Source: Sphagnum magellanicum
Lineage: Eukaryota > Streptophyta > Sphagnopsida > Sphagnales > Sphagnaceae
Length of the DNA stretch: 64,000 nt
Reading direction: 5' to 3'
NCBI GenBank assembly: GCA_021904315.1
Contig: CM038922.1
Span: forward strand, 1,674,001 to 1,738,000
In this document: positions 36,371-49,026 of the stretch, piece after piece
Layout of the letters: the number at the start of each line of letters is the position of its first letter
Numbering within the stretch: position 1 is the first letter of the stretch
Translations under genes and position numbers: made by a program
The notes under the pieces: model-generated
Database searches by the model: none
What the model was told of the DNA's origin: nothing
The model's input: the letters and a program-made list of their open reading frames with translations, nothing else

Positions 36371-37518
36371 AGACCTGATGGAAGCACGCCAAAACCTTCA
36401 CCACCAAACCAATTCAAGTTTTTATTAACAAAGAAGAAAAAATTGAAGTTTATTGTGTTTGGCATGAAATTATTTTTAAAATTCAAACTTTAACTCTTTT
36501 TTTTTTCCAAAATTTATTCGAATGCTGCAAATGAAAACATGATATTGAAGCTTATTCAATAATCTATTCAAAAAAATTATAATAATTTACAAAAATAAAA
36601 TTTAAAGTAAAAGAAAACTTGAAATTGCATGTCATGAATAAATCTACAAATATTTCAAAATTTAAATTGACCTATAATCTTTGTAAATTTAATGTCAATT
36701 CAAAAATGCATTCATTAAGTCTTTTACAATTACATAAAATATTTCCAATTTTTGTAAAATTAAAAAAATTCCCCGATATGATTAAATACATTTTTTTTAA
36801 TTTATTTTTGCAATGTTGCTAAAATGGCAATCATCCATAAAAAGATTGCCACATTTGGTTATGGACAAGTAGTGTAGTTGGAAACTTGTTTAAATCCTTC
36901 AATACTATGGTCACTTGTTACATTTTATTGTAAATTTTTGACAATATATGTATTTTAAATTTGACCCAATTTTTTTTTTAATCCTTTTTTAATGTTGTTG
37001 CCCCTTTAAATTGGTAAAATTTAGCGACGAGAATAAACATAAATTAAGTAATCAATATAATCATTTAATTATAAAGACCATATTTGTTTAGCATGATGAA
37101 TCATACACTAATTACATAAGTTTGAAAAACAATCGCAACAACTTATTTTATTTTTTAATGATGTAAGAATATATTTTACATTTATTTTCTTTTTTAAACG
37201 TAAAAACTATTTAATTTGCTGAAATTTTTGGTTTACATAGTTGAATTCCCCCCCCCCACCCCTCTTCACAACCAAGATGTTTTTTTGGTTTTGAATTTTC
37301 TTAACTTGGCAATTATTGTTGGAAAAAAAATGCAAATTCAAGAAAAATGTAAACAACAAACAAAATTGCCAAAAATTCGATATCACAAATTTCAAAGAAA
37401 AAAAAGTTACTTTTAATGAATAAAAGTTTTAAAGTAATTCTAATAATTCCAACATCAAATTTATTTGAAAAAAATAAAGTTTAATCTTTGAGATCATTAT
37501 AAACGTTATATCTTTTTT
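36371..37518. other. AT-rich spacer
   Basis: Very AT-rich, with simple A/T runs and a C-run near 37249. I see no gene or element boundary before the Copia fragment that begins near 37519. Confidence 0.5.
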
Positions 37519-38773
37519 TTAATTTAGAATAAATATTAATGATGCAACCTCACTCAATGCCCCAAGAAACATTTGTTTGTGATCTTCACAAGCTTGATTA
37601 ACTTTTTCTTTTTCGTCATTTTTCTTTTTCAAACAAATTTTCACAAAATGTCTGAGTTTCTTACAATAGAAACAAAGCTTCTCGTTTGACTTGTGAGTTT
37701 TGTTCATTAATGCGATAGTCTCAAAACTCTCACATTTTGTTTTTTTGGACACTTCGTGAAGCAACCTTGGTACAATGAATTGAAGGTGTACATCTTTTGT
37801 GGACATTGACTCCAAGCTTGTGACGAAGTTATCAAAGGATGGAAGAAGGCTCGTGAGGAGTACCATGTAAACATCTTCCTGCGTAATGTTCACCTTGATG
37901 GAACGTAGTTGGTCCGCAAGGGCTTTCACCATGTTGATGTGCATAAACATGTCACCTCCTTCTTGCATTTTGATGGTGAAAAATCTCCTTCGAAAAAACA
38001 ACTTGTTGCCAATTATTTTAGCTTCATGCACACCGCAAAGAGCCTCCCACGCACTTTTCACATTGTCACAATATTGAATATGTGCAAGTTGGGCATCTGT
38101 GAGATGTTCACAAAACAATGTAAAAGCCTTTGTCTATTTCTCGTTGTAATCGGCGCTTGCTATTTCTTCATTTGGAAAGGTGGCATTCCCAACAACAAAT
38201 TTTCCAAAGCCCATGTTTAAAAAACATCATGCGCATTTTGAACTTCCAAAGGTGAAAGTTGTTAGCATCAAACTTCTCCATGATTTTCAAGGACTCCATT
38301 TGAAAAAAAGACATTTTGAACACAAATGCCACAACAAACGTTCTCTCAAAAGATTGAAAGCTTTAGAAGAAATCTTTGACCCCTCACGTAAACTTGAAAA
38401 GAAAAAAAAAAATTCTATCACTTGCAAATCTTTTATTACACAAGCTTAAAATTTCACTTGAAATTTGTAACAATGCGAAAAATTCTCTTTGACACACTTG
38501 AAAACTTCACACTTTCAATAACTCAAAGACCTTTCTTCCACACACCTCAAACTTTTAATGAATCAAAAAACTCTCTTGCACACACTTTCACCTTTAAATT
38601 TGATATTTTCAAAAGCTTGAAGAACAAGTTTTTTTTTCCCACTTGAAAAACTTACAACACTTTGAAGAAATCTTTTTTCCACACCTCCCACTCACTTAGA
38701 AATGGATTCTTACTCTCTTTGCAACCTTGTAAACTAAAAACGTTCCCTCAAAAGGATTCTCCTTTGCTATGTT

Positions 38774-39593
38774 TGTCGCAACCCCACTTTGGGCAAAGTG
38801 GGAAAATACAAACTCCCACTCCCAAAAGTGGAGACTTGGAGTCCTCCGAGACTCCCAAAAACTCAGAAGACGATTTGAGGGGTCAAATCTCCTTGCCTTT
38901 CTACGTTTTTTATATCAATGAAAAGCTCTTGAAGCGTAGATGTCCAAAATGCCCTCGCATTGCCCATTTGGACATCTGCAGCCCAAGTTATGGGCAAAAG
39001 AAGGGCCAGGAGTCAAACTGGTAGTTTGACTCCCGATCACAAAAAGTCGGGAATCGACCTCTTTCCGACGTCGCCTTAGGGAGTGCGACATGGCGTTAGA
39101 AAGATTTCAACGAGGGCTACAACTTTGGTTTAGACCTCGTCGTGATCGGATTCCACAGTCGGGAGTTATGGCCGTTCAAAGTTCCGAGAGTCTAGCCAGG
39201 ACAGTTTCGGGACTCCATTTCGGGAGTCCCAACAAAATATGCCATTTGGATGTAGCCTCGGCGACGAGCTGCAGAGAATACTATAAGGAGTAAGGTGGTG
39301 GCTTACTCCCGAGTCCGGGCTATGGTGAGTCAAGTAGTCCAAGTTGCCCGTGGCTTGTCCCAACACCCAAGGGTGTTCCCGAATGTGAAGTAATCCGTTT
39401 GTGGTTGGTTTTGGATGCAGATTCGTGCTTGATCTTCTAATCCATCTTCCTAGTCTTATCCTGGGATTTCTAGCACGCCCCTCTACCCCTCATTAGTGCT
39501 GGAAGTCGGGAGCGCCCCTCAAGTCCCACTTTTCCGCAACTACACATAGTTGGACCCTCAAGTGGGTTCAACCCGGGACTTGGGAGTGCGTCA
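38774..39593 (+). mobile_element. Solo LTR, family S, copy 1
   Basis: Begins TGTCGCAACCCC and ends GAGTGCGTCA, flanked by a perfect 5-bp duplication ATGTT (38769-38773 and 39594-39598). The same leader sequence in Copia A (near 5091) is uninterrupted, CTATGTTATAC, and serves as an empty site. A TATA-like ACTATAAGG lies at about 39280. No internal region of this family is present in the window. Confidence 0.9.
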
Positions 39594-39659
39594 ATGTTAT
39601 ACCAATTAAACCCTCAACTATTTGTTGTTTTAACACAATGTCCTTTTCTTTTGTTTGGT

Positions 39660-39673
39660 GTGGGCCCATAACC
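39660..39673 (-). other. Copia primer-binding site matching the anticodon half of initiator tRNA-Met
   Basis: The plus strand reads GTGGGCCCATAACC, directly next to the LTR edge TATTGG. Read on the minus strand it gives LTR-GGTTATGGGCCCAC. This matches the anticodon-arm region of plant initiator tRNA-Met (as I remember that sequence) and not its 3' end. Drosophila copia is known to prime this way from a tRNA fragment. Confidence 0.7.
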
Positions 39674-40164
39674 TATTGGAACCAACTTGAAGACAAGCAA
39701 GAAATGAAACATTCAAGGTTCATGAAATGGAACAATTGTATTAACTAATAAGAAATCACAAAGGTTGTATGCTTCAAATGTTACAATCACAAAATTATGG
39801 CTTGCAACTACTAACAAGGCTTGAAGGTTATACATGCACTCAAAACCATGAAAGGAAATAATGAAAAACAATTTAAAACCACTCCAATATATACCATCTT
39901 TTAACCCTAAAGTAGTCGCCACCTAACCCTAACTTAGCCGTCACCTAACCCTAAACCTAGCTGCCGCCAAACCCTAACCCTAGCCACCACCAAAACCTAA
40001 CCCTAGCCGCCACCAAACCCTAAATAGCCTCCCTTTCGAAACCCTAGCCACCATTATTCAACCTAACCTAACTACTATAAGGATGTGAATGTTATTCATC
40101 CTTTTAATGAATGTTTAACACATTCATCAACATTGGGAATTAGAAACGAATAGTATTTCTAACA
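39674..40164 (-). repeat. Copia element B, 5' LTR
   Basis: Starts TATTGGAACC and ends TTTCTAACA on the plus strand, colinear with the LTRs of elements A and C. It carries the same internal CCCTAACCCTAGCC / GCCACCAAA repeats near 39900-40040. Confidence 0.9.
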
Positions 40165-43100
40165 ATCTTTAGGGTTGGAAACTCCTAAAAGGTAGACATT
40201 AATAAGTTCTTTTTTAAACATGTCGTTTCAATCATAATTACCAATTACATCATTATCTTGAACATGCACCTTGTGGTAATGATGAATAGGCATTTATGTT
40301 CCTTTATTGCTCCCAAGTGTTAAATAATTACAAATCGGTTCAAATTTTATAGGTTGAAATTCTTGAGGTTCAACAAGTAGTGGTTCATGTTTTTTGGTTT
40401 GAATATATTCATCCATGACCAAGTTAGTAGGTTTGACTAATACAACTTCCAAAGTTTTGTCTTCAATGAACCTATATGGCTTCAACTTATTAATGTTGAT
40501 AAGCATTGGATTATGATCAAACTTATCATTGGTGACAAGTAAAACCATATTATTAAGCAAACAATATTGTATCCTATAGGGTCCAAACCATTGTCTTTGA
40601 AATTTTGGAGCATGTTTGGAAACAACCCCTGAAAACCATAATCCATGGTCTCCAAATTGAAACTTGGTTTCAATGAATTGGTTCTATGACCATAATGATA
40701 TGTTCCATTGGTTAGAAGCAATTAAATCATGTGAAATCAACACGTTCTCCTATAATTTTTCTGATTTAGATAGTCGATTAGTTAGGACTCTAATAGGTTG
40801 TCGATCTATGTTTTCACCAAGTTTAAATGGTAACATGTATTCTATAGGTAGTAATGGATGTAATCCATGCACCAAATGAAATGGGGTATGACTAGTTCCA
40901 ACTTCGTAGGCGGTTCAATATGAAAATGAGACTATAGCTATTAATAGTTTTATTTTCATTAACCAGTTTGTTTAGTAAGGTTCCAAAAACCTTGTTTGTA
41001 TATTCAACCTATCCATTTCCTTGTGGACAATAAAGAGTAAAATTTGTATGTCTTGAAATAAAATGGTTAGTGAGGTATTTAATTGCATCATAATAAAATG
41101 GGTAACTTGATTAGTCACAATGGTTAATGGATATCCAAATCTTGTAAGAATATGTTGGTATAAAAACTTGGCGATTATTACAATAATGTTGGTGTGGAGT
41201 GCTTGAGCTTCCACCCACTTTGTAGCATAGTCAATGGCTACCAAAATGTATTGATTACCTAACATTTTACTTGCAGGTTGAATAGGTCCAATAAAATCCA
41301 ATCCCCATTTTTAAAATGATTTTTCAAGTAATGTGATAACAAATTTGGCCAAATTTTGGGTCAAAAGGTTACATGTTCTTTGACATTGGTCATAGGTTTA
41401 ACAATATTCATGAATGTCTCGATTCATTGTTGGCCACCAATAACCAACATCCAGGAAAACACTTTATGAGTTTTTTTAAATGAGTGGACAAGTCATTAAA
41501 AATTGTAAAATCATCTAAAAAGATCTTTATGAACACATCAATGTATTCACGAAAAGCTTTGTGAATGCCATTTGATAAATAGGTGGTCCATTTTTTATTC
41601 TAAAAGGCATTACAACCTATATAAAAACCTCCCAATCAGTAACAAAGGTGATTTTGTATTGGTCTTTCGATGCTACAAAAATCTAATGGTATCTAGAAAA
41701 AACCATTAAATAATGTATAAATTTCATGTTTAACTATAGTGTTAATAACTTCATCAATAAAAGGTAATAGGTTTGGGTCCTTTTGGTAATTACATTAAGC
41801 TTTTTGAAGTCTACACAAATTTTTTATTTCCCATTTTTCTTAGATTCTACAACTATAAATGATAGCTAAGTAGCCTTCGGCAATTTGTCAATATCATGTT
41901 TGACAATTACTACATAATTAAGATTTAATTAATACCTTGCTTGATGAACATGTGGTATCGATGTGTCCAACTCAATTCGATGTTGAGCAACGTCAGGTGG
42001 TATCCCCTTCAAATTTTTATAAGTCCAGGCAAAGATGTCTTTGAACTCCTTTAGTAATTCAATCAATTGATAACTAACAATAGGTTCTAGATCCACACTA
42101 ATTTTAACCTATTATAAGTTTTCTCCAAAGCCCAAATTGATTTTGGTCAATTGTTCTTCTTTAGTGACAAGCCATCCCACGATGCAAAGGTTTTGAACTC
42201 TGATTCGAGCAGGCATCTTGTCAATCTGCATTTCTCCTACTTCATGTTGGAAAAATGTCTTTGGTAAATGTTGTTGGAAAGCATTAGAGGATATAACTAT
42301 CTTAACATGTTGTACAAATATCAATTTGATAGGTATATCAAACGAAACATGTGGTTCAAACACAGGTTCAACAAGTTTAATAACCTATTCGACTAACATC
42401 AAACCTATTGATGTAATCAACATAAGAAGTTGATTTGACCAAACTAATGTAAGGACAACTATGGTTCCTATTGAAAACAGTCCTAATTATATGGCAAACA
42501 TAAAATCTTTCTCTTTGTTAGATATTCTAGAATGGAAATCGTAACAAACTAATATTTTTGGATGCTTGGTTGGTTCTCCAAGTTTCTTAGTAACAAGTAT
42601 GGTTCTAACTATATTGGCTCCTTGTATAATGATAGTGTTATTGCCCCAATCATGAAACACTTTAGCATCCTTTAGCCAAAGGACAACCTAACAACATAGA
42701 GTAGTTTGAGTCTAACACACTACTTTGGATTATTGTAAAAGTCACTGCATAAGGAATTCCATGAAGAAAAATTTTAAGATCCTTAATCAAACTTGAAGGT
42801 TTTGCAATGGTTTGATCAACCATACGTAGGTTATATAGGTGCAAGTTTTGGTTTTCACATACCTAACTATACCTTTAGTTTCTTTGTAATAATATTAATT
42901 CTAGAATCACCATCTCAAAGCACATCTTCAATGAACTTTTTCCCTATTTGAACTTGTATTACTACCATTTGATGATCAATGGCAATAAATTCAATTATTG
43001 ATTAGTAGGTTTTGATGGTACTAGGTTAAAAATGAAGCGCTTGTCGCCCATAATAGTTGACCCAAGTTCAATGTATACTTGGTCTCCAAAACTTGTTTAC

Positions 43101-43741
43101 TGATATCCCTTAAAATTTCTTCTAAAGTTTTTTTTATAGTAACCTATTATGAATTGATAGGTCATTGATTCGTTTCACTAGATCAATTTCTTTTAACCAA
43201 TTGAGTTGTGGTAGGATTATCAGGCAATCTAGCCCAATTACTTTGCAATGAACCTTCATTGATGGTAGTAGGTTGGTTTTCAGCCCCACTATGCTATAGT
43301 TGTCTAACAGTTTCAATGAATGAATCCCATAAAAACTTTTCTTGTTGTTAATCTTCAGCTCCTTTGGTTTTAATTGGTTCCCTCTCCTTGAACACCTGCT
43401 ATTTTGACTGTTGACTATGGGTGATAACAACTACTACATTAATTGGCACATTGTCGATTTTAGGCAATTTAGATGTTATTGTGGCATTAAAATTAACAAG
43501 TTTAGTTTTAAACATGTTTTGTACTTCAATTTTTCTTGGGCATTCTCCTTATCTATGTTCTACATTAAAACAAATTACATAGGGATAATGAACATGTTTT
43601 TTAAAAAAAATTAACAAGTTGGGTTTTAATTCCTACTATAGGTTCTACAAACTTAAATATAGCGATCCGCAGAATTGGTACTTCTCTTTTCCTATTATGA
43701 TAGGTTTCCACTGAATGACCGGTTTTACCATAATTGGTATA

Positions 43742-43916
43742 CAGTAAACTCTCTTTAAACTAATATTATGTAAACTAATATTCTCTCTAAACTAATATGC
43801 GGGCACAGGCCCGTGGCGGGCCTCATACTTAATCTAATACTGTGTAAACTAATATCCTCCATAAACTAATATCTTCCGGCCGATCCTAAGGATATTAGTT
43901 TAGAAAGAGTTTATTG
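43742..43916. mobile_element. Emigrant-like (pogo/Tc1-mariner) MITE, 175 bp
   Basis: The left end CAGTAAACTCTCTTTAAAC and the right end, reverse-complemented, CAATAAACTCTTTCTAAAC form inverted repeats of about 26 bp, flanked by TA on both sides. The end closely resembles the Arabidopsis Emigrant terminus (CAGTAAAACCTCTATAAATT, from memory). The interior repeats TAAACTAATAT. It sits inside the Gypsy remnant and is therefore younger than it. Confidence 0.85.
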
Positions 43917-44548
43917 TAGGTTAATGCTAATTTAGATGTCATAGTAGGCACTATTTGTTTAATCGTTACATTAGTTTCTAGTGTGGTTAGTAAAGCATTG
44001 TAACTCATACTAAGAGGTCCACTTTCCTCAGATACTACAGCAATTTCCTTGTGCCCAATTAAGGTATTTATCTTCATACCTATAGTTGTTAATCTTAGGT
44101 AAGGTAATAAACCTACCTTAAAAATAGTGGTGAAAAAAAATTTGTTACTCTAACCTATAGACAATTAGCTAATCTCAACAAACATTCATAATAAACCTCA
44201 ACACGTTTGGTAGTTTGTTGTTGTATGTTTTGTAATTGCATATAGACCTCCTCATCATTCTTCAATGTTTTGAATTTGCAAAATGTTTGCTTCAACTTTT
44301 CAAAAGTATAGTTTGGATGGTCTTGAATGTAATTTTTTCCTCATTCAAAGATATTATCCCTGAGAGTAAAACCAAACAAGTTAATGACGTTAGCCTCCAC
44401 TACTTCACCATTAGCTTTAATGACCTTCTTGAATACTTTAATGTGAGCATCCGGATCAGTGTCTTTGACATAGGTTGGGTATTGTAGCTTCTTTGATGGC
44501 AATTTGGTTGTTGGTTTTAGGATAGGTTGCACACTAGGTGGTTAATAC

Positions 44549-45478
44549 TGTTGCAACCCTAGCCTTGGGCTCATGACCAAGGAAAAGGGCTTACAACGGT
44601 GCGAGCCAAAAGGAAGCCCGGGAGTCAAGGCAAGAAGAAGCCTGGGAGTCACATCACATACTCCCAAGAATGTAAGAAGTGTGAGGGAGTATGAGGGAGT
44701 GAACCCTCACACTCCCAAGGCAACTCCCACTTTGGGAGATGGAGTCCTAGTGGACTCCCGAAATTTTAGAGAGCGACTTCAAGGGCCAAAAGTTCATGGC
44801 TTGTGGCGTTCCTTATATCATTAGAAAGCTCTTGGAATTTAAAAGTCTAAAATGGGCTTTCATTGCTCATTTGGACATCTGAAACACAAGTTATGGCCAA
44901 AAGAAGGGCTGGTTTGACTCTCGACCACAAAAAGTCGGGAATTGGCCCGATTTACTTGGCTGTAGGGCGCATGCCACATACCATTGGACAACTCTCACAA
45001 GAGCTACAACTTTGCTTCAAATCACATCTTGATCCGAGGTCTGCTCGCAAAGTTATGGGGCTCCAAAGTCGTAGGAGTCCTAACTGGCGTGATTTCGGGA
45101 CTCCCACTCGGGAGTCCTGGGAGAAAAAAACCATTTGGATGTAGGCTCCATGGCCAGTCACAAAGTATACTATAAAGGGGAAGGTGGTGGCTTCCCCCAA
45201 GTCCGGGCCGTGGTGAGTTTAGTGTGTCCGTGTTGCCCGTGGCTCGTCCTAACACCAAGGGTGCTCCAACTATGCACTAACCACTTTGTGTGGGTTATGT
45301 GCAGGCCCGTGTGAGTGAGCGAAGCTTGTCAAGTCTTCTTAGTCTCATCCCGGAGCTCCAACATGCCCCTCTATCCCTCAAAGGGTTGTGAGCTAGGGAG
45401 CGTGCCCGACTCTTCCCTCTTCCATTGTCTTTTAGTTGGACTCACATTCGAATCCTTTAAGGAGTTGGGAGTGCGTCA
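44549..45478 (+). mobile_element. Solo LTR, family S, copy 2
   Basis: Begins TGTTGCAACCCT and ends GAGTGCGTCA, with a perfect 5-bp duplication AATAC (44544-44548 and 45479-45483). It lies inside the Gypsy remnant. A TATA-like ACTATAAAGG is near 45170. It is longer than copies 1, 3 and 5 because of extra sequence near its 5' end. Confidence 0.9.
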
Positions 45479-46136
45479 AATACCATGGTGGCCTAAGCAT
45501 GCGCAAATCAAGTGATGGTCATCTAAAAGATCCAACATGTGGTTTAAAAGGTGGCTTTCTAGTTAGATCTCCTCTGGGCGAACTTCCTCCAGGTGAGTCT
45601 ATAGGTTGTCTTGCATCCAATGGTGGTGATCAAAACCTTTGGGTACATAAGTTGGTAAACTAATAGTAACTTGTACAATGGTTGGCACTTATGCAATAAT
45701 AGGTTGTTAAACGAGTTGTCTGTTCTTACTAATCACCAATTGCACCATTGTAGGAAATTGATTTCCAACAAATTTTGGTATATATATTGGTGGTGCAACA
45801 TGTTGTTCATGTATTAGGTACACATTCCTAGGTACATAGCATGTGTAATTTTTAAAGATTGAAGAATCAAGTCCTTTTGCTCCAATCTGATAAATTGGAT
45901 ACAAGCTAAGATCTAAAGGCACAAAAGGGGGTATGAAATTTACCATATTAGGTATGCTAAAATAGGTATCATACTGGTTTTATTTGGTATAATTGGTGTA
46001 AAGAGTTATGACCAGATTGTCTAATAATTAATAGGTACTATTATATGACCTATACTAAGTTCATGGCTTGAGTTCTTAATACAAACACATTGAGTATTAC
46101 TATTATAGTGGTTGGTAGAATAGGTTGATGAGTATT

Positions 46137-46961
46137 TGATGCACTCCCAAGTCCCTAGTTAGCCCAAGTTGGGGCTAGGATTCTCAAGTTCCGGAAATGC
46201 GGGGGACTCAGGGCACGATCCTAGCTTCCAGCACTAAAGGGGTTAAGAGGGGCATGTTGAAAGCTCTGGGATTATACTAGGAAGAGGGACAAACTATTTA
46301 GTTATTCGAACCTGCATCAAACCAACCAACAAGTTGGTTAGTTCGCATTCTAGAGCACTTTTGGTGCTAGGACAAGCCACGAGCAACCCTGGACTCACTT
46401 GACTCACCACAGCCTGGACTCAGGGGAAGTCACCAGCTTCCCCCATTTAGTATTCTCTATGACTCTCCACCACACTTGCATCCGAATGGCACTTTTTCTC
46501 GGGACTCCCAAAGTGTAGTCCCGAAATTATCCCGGTTTGAACTCTCGAGACTTTGGGTGTTCATAATTTTTCACTCCAAGCTCCAATTGGGACAAGGTTT
46601 AAAACAAACTTGTGGCTCTCCAACGGTGTGTCGCACTTCACCTGCACACACCGGGATCGGGTCGATTCCCGACTTTTAGTGGTTGGGAGTCAAACTGCCA
46701 GTTTGACTCCAAGCCCTTCTTTCGACCATAACTTGTGCTACATATGTCCAAATGGCTCATGCAAGGCCATTTTGGACATCTACACTTCAAGACCTTTCCA
46801 ACGGTATAAATAATACCTCAATGCAAGGTGTTTTGGCCCCTTCAATCATGTTCTGAGTTTTCAGAAGTCCCATTTTCGGGAGTGTGAGTGGCGACCTCAC
46901 ATTTCTCTCAAGGTGGGGTTGCGACACGACCTCACACTTCCCTCAAGGTGGGGTTGCAATA
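46137..46961 (-). mobile_element. Solo LTR, family S, copy 3
   Basis: Inverted relative to copy 2. On the plus strand it starts TGATGCACTCCC and ends GGGTTGCAATA, flanked by a perfect duplication GTATT (46132-46136 and 46962-46966). The last stretch of about 35 bp before the right end is duplicated within the element (near 46893-46961). Confidence 0.88.
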
Positions 46962-47323
46962 GTATTCATCACCTCCTCCCTAAATAATTGCTTTAACCTA
47001 TCATCAACAAATGCGCCACAATTGAATAGGTGTCCCATTTGATGACAATATGAATAGGTCATAGTCTTAGCACCTTGGTTTCCTCCTGAAACTAGTTTAT
47101 GATGTGGTACTTGTAATCATTCTCCTACACTAGGTATTGATATCGCTGGCCAATTGCCTTATGGATAAATGATTCCTTGCCAAACAACTATGGATGTTGC
47201 TCTAAGTTCAACAAGTTCTACATGTGGTATAAAAAAAAATTGATTAGATGGTCTTCAATTGACACGACAAAGCTACTCCGACTTGTTGAGTAGGTGAAAT
47301 CATTCCATTTTCAAATTAATGGG

Positions 47324-47812
47324 TATTGGAAACAACTTGAAAACAAGTAAGAAATGAAACATTCAAGGTTCATGAAACGAAACAATTGTATTAACTATCA
47401 AGAAATCACAAAGGTTGTATGCTTCAAATGTTACAATCACAAAACTATGGCTTATAACTACTAACAAGGCTTGAAGGTTCAACGTGCATTCAAAACCATG
47501 AAAGGGGAGAACGAAAAACAACTCAAAACCACTCCAATATATATTATTTCCTAACCCTAAAATACCTGCCACTTAACCCTAACCTAGCCATCATCTAACC
47601 CTAGTCGCCACCAAACCCTATCCCTAGCCGCCACCAAAAACTAACCCTAACCGCCGCCAAACTGTAAGTAACCTCCACTTCCAAACCTTAGCCGCCACCA
47701 CTATTCAACCCAACCTAACTACTATAATGATGTGAATCCTATTCATCCTTTTGATGAATGTTTAACACATTCATCAATCATTGGGAATTAGAAACAAATA
47801 GTACTTTTAACA
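47324..47812 (-). repeat. Copia element C, 3' LTR
   Basis: Starts TATTGGAAACAACTTG and ends TACTTTTAACA on the plus strand. Bases from 47813, read on the minus strand, give the purine run AGAATGGGAA just before the LTR. The CCCTAACC / GCCGCCACC repeats lie at about 47555-47700. Confidence 0.9.
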
Positions 47813-48570
47813 TTCCCATTCTATGAAGTTTATAATCCGAACATGTTTATCAACTTATGATGTTGTTATTTGGATAATGCATTGGTAAGGACATTTGCCA
47901 CCATGTGTTCCGTTGGACAATATTCAAATCGAACCTCTCCATTTTCAACTCGTTCTTGAACAAAATCATGTTGTACATCAATATGTTTTGTTCGTGCGTG
48001 CTGAGTGGGATTCCTGGTCAATGATGTCGCACCTTGATTGTCGCATCGAATCACCATCACTTTCTTCTCCTCCATGTATCTTAGATACATCATCAATTTT
48101 GTTATCCATATCACTTCTTTTGTGGCTTGCGTGTTCACCATGTATTCCACTTCAGTGATAGACAATGTTATTGTAGGTTATCGTTTGCTACTCCAACAAA
48201 TGGCTCCACTTCCAATCATGAAAACAAACCTTGTGGTGGACCTCCTATCTTCAAGATCACCACCCCAATCCGCATCACAATATCCAAGCACTTCCTTGGA
48301 TGGTGTTGCACCGAATAGTGATTTCATTTGCAATGTACCTTGCAAATATCGAAAGATTTGTTTGATGGCTATCCAATGTTCCATGTTAGGGTTCGCCATG
48401 TGTTGATTCAACACACTTATTGGGTATGCCAAGTCGGGTCGTGTGCACAACATGGCATACATCAAAGACCCAACCGCTTGTTGATATGGAAATCCCTTTG
48501 ATTCATCATTTCCATTCACATTCCTTTGTAACTTCACTTTGGGATCGAACAGAACTCCAATGGGTTTACA

Positions 48571-49026
48571 TGTTAGAAATATTATGCATTTCTAATTCCC
48601 AATGTTGATAAATGTGTTAAACATTCATCAAAATGATGAATAGTATTCACATCCTTGTAGTAGTTAAGTTGGGGTTTAGAAGTGGAAAACTACTTAGGGC
48701 TTGGTAACAGCTAGGGTTAGGCTTTGGTGGTAGCTAGGTTAAGGTGAAGTGGCGGCTAAGGTTAAGGTTTGGTGGCGACTAGGTTAAGGTGAAGTGGCGG
48801 AAATAATATATAATGGAACGGTTTTGAGTGGTCTTTCATTATCTCCTTTCATGGTTTTGAGTGCACCTATAACCTTCAAGCCTTGTTAGTAATTGCAAGC
48901 CATAGTTTTGTGATTGTAGCATTTGAAGCATACAACCTTTGTGATTTCTTGTTAGTTAATACGATTGTTCCATTTCATGAACCTTGAATGTTTCATTTCT
49001 TGCTTGTTTTCAAGTTGTTTCCAATA
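48571..49026 (+). mobile_element. Solo LTR of the Copia A/B/C family, inserted in element C in the opposite direction
   Basis: Begins TGTTAGAAATATTATGC and ends GTTTCCAATA, with a perfect 5-bp duplication TTACA (48566-48570 and 49027-49031). The matching place in element A (near 1559) is uninterrupted, GGGCTTACATTCC, and confirms the boundaries. This copy therefore defines the family's true LTR ends as TG...TA. Confidence 0.92.

Larger units (their letters stand above)
37519..40164 (-). mobile_element. Ty1/Copia element B, 5' fragment (LTR, leader, gag), broken
   Basis: Same family as element A, on the minus strand. Present are the 5' LTR (39674-40164), a well-preserved primer site (39660-39673), an A-rich leader and gag remnants (about 38.34-37.52 kb, including a CCHC-type knuckle region). 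Everything downstream of gag is missing at the left edge. A solo LTR of another family (38774-39593) sits in the leader. It is a fossil fragment with a few breaks besides the truncation. Confidence 0.88.
40165..47323 (-). mobile_element. Ty3/Gypsy LTR retrotransposon remnant, heavily broken
   Basis: Minus-strand parts: gag core (around 44.53-44.34 kb, with LPSKKLQYPTYVKDTDPDAH), a protease-to-reverse transcriptase region (about 43.4-41.4 kb), integrase core (around 41.30-40.97 kb, with FIGPIQPASKMLGNQYILVA and DYATKWVEA) and a C-terminal tail (about 40.56-40.29 kb). RT before INT fits Gypsy. Two family S solo LTRs and an Emigrant-like MITE have inserted into it. Copia LTRs abut both sides, so its own LTRs are not evident. 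It is an old fossil with many breaks. Confidence 0.85.

Noticed and set aside
44549-46961. Family S copies 2 and 3 as the two ends of one element
   Set aside because: They are in opposite orientation and each has its own perfect target duplication, so they are separate insertions.
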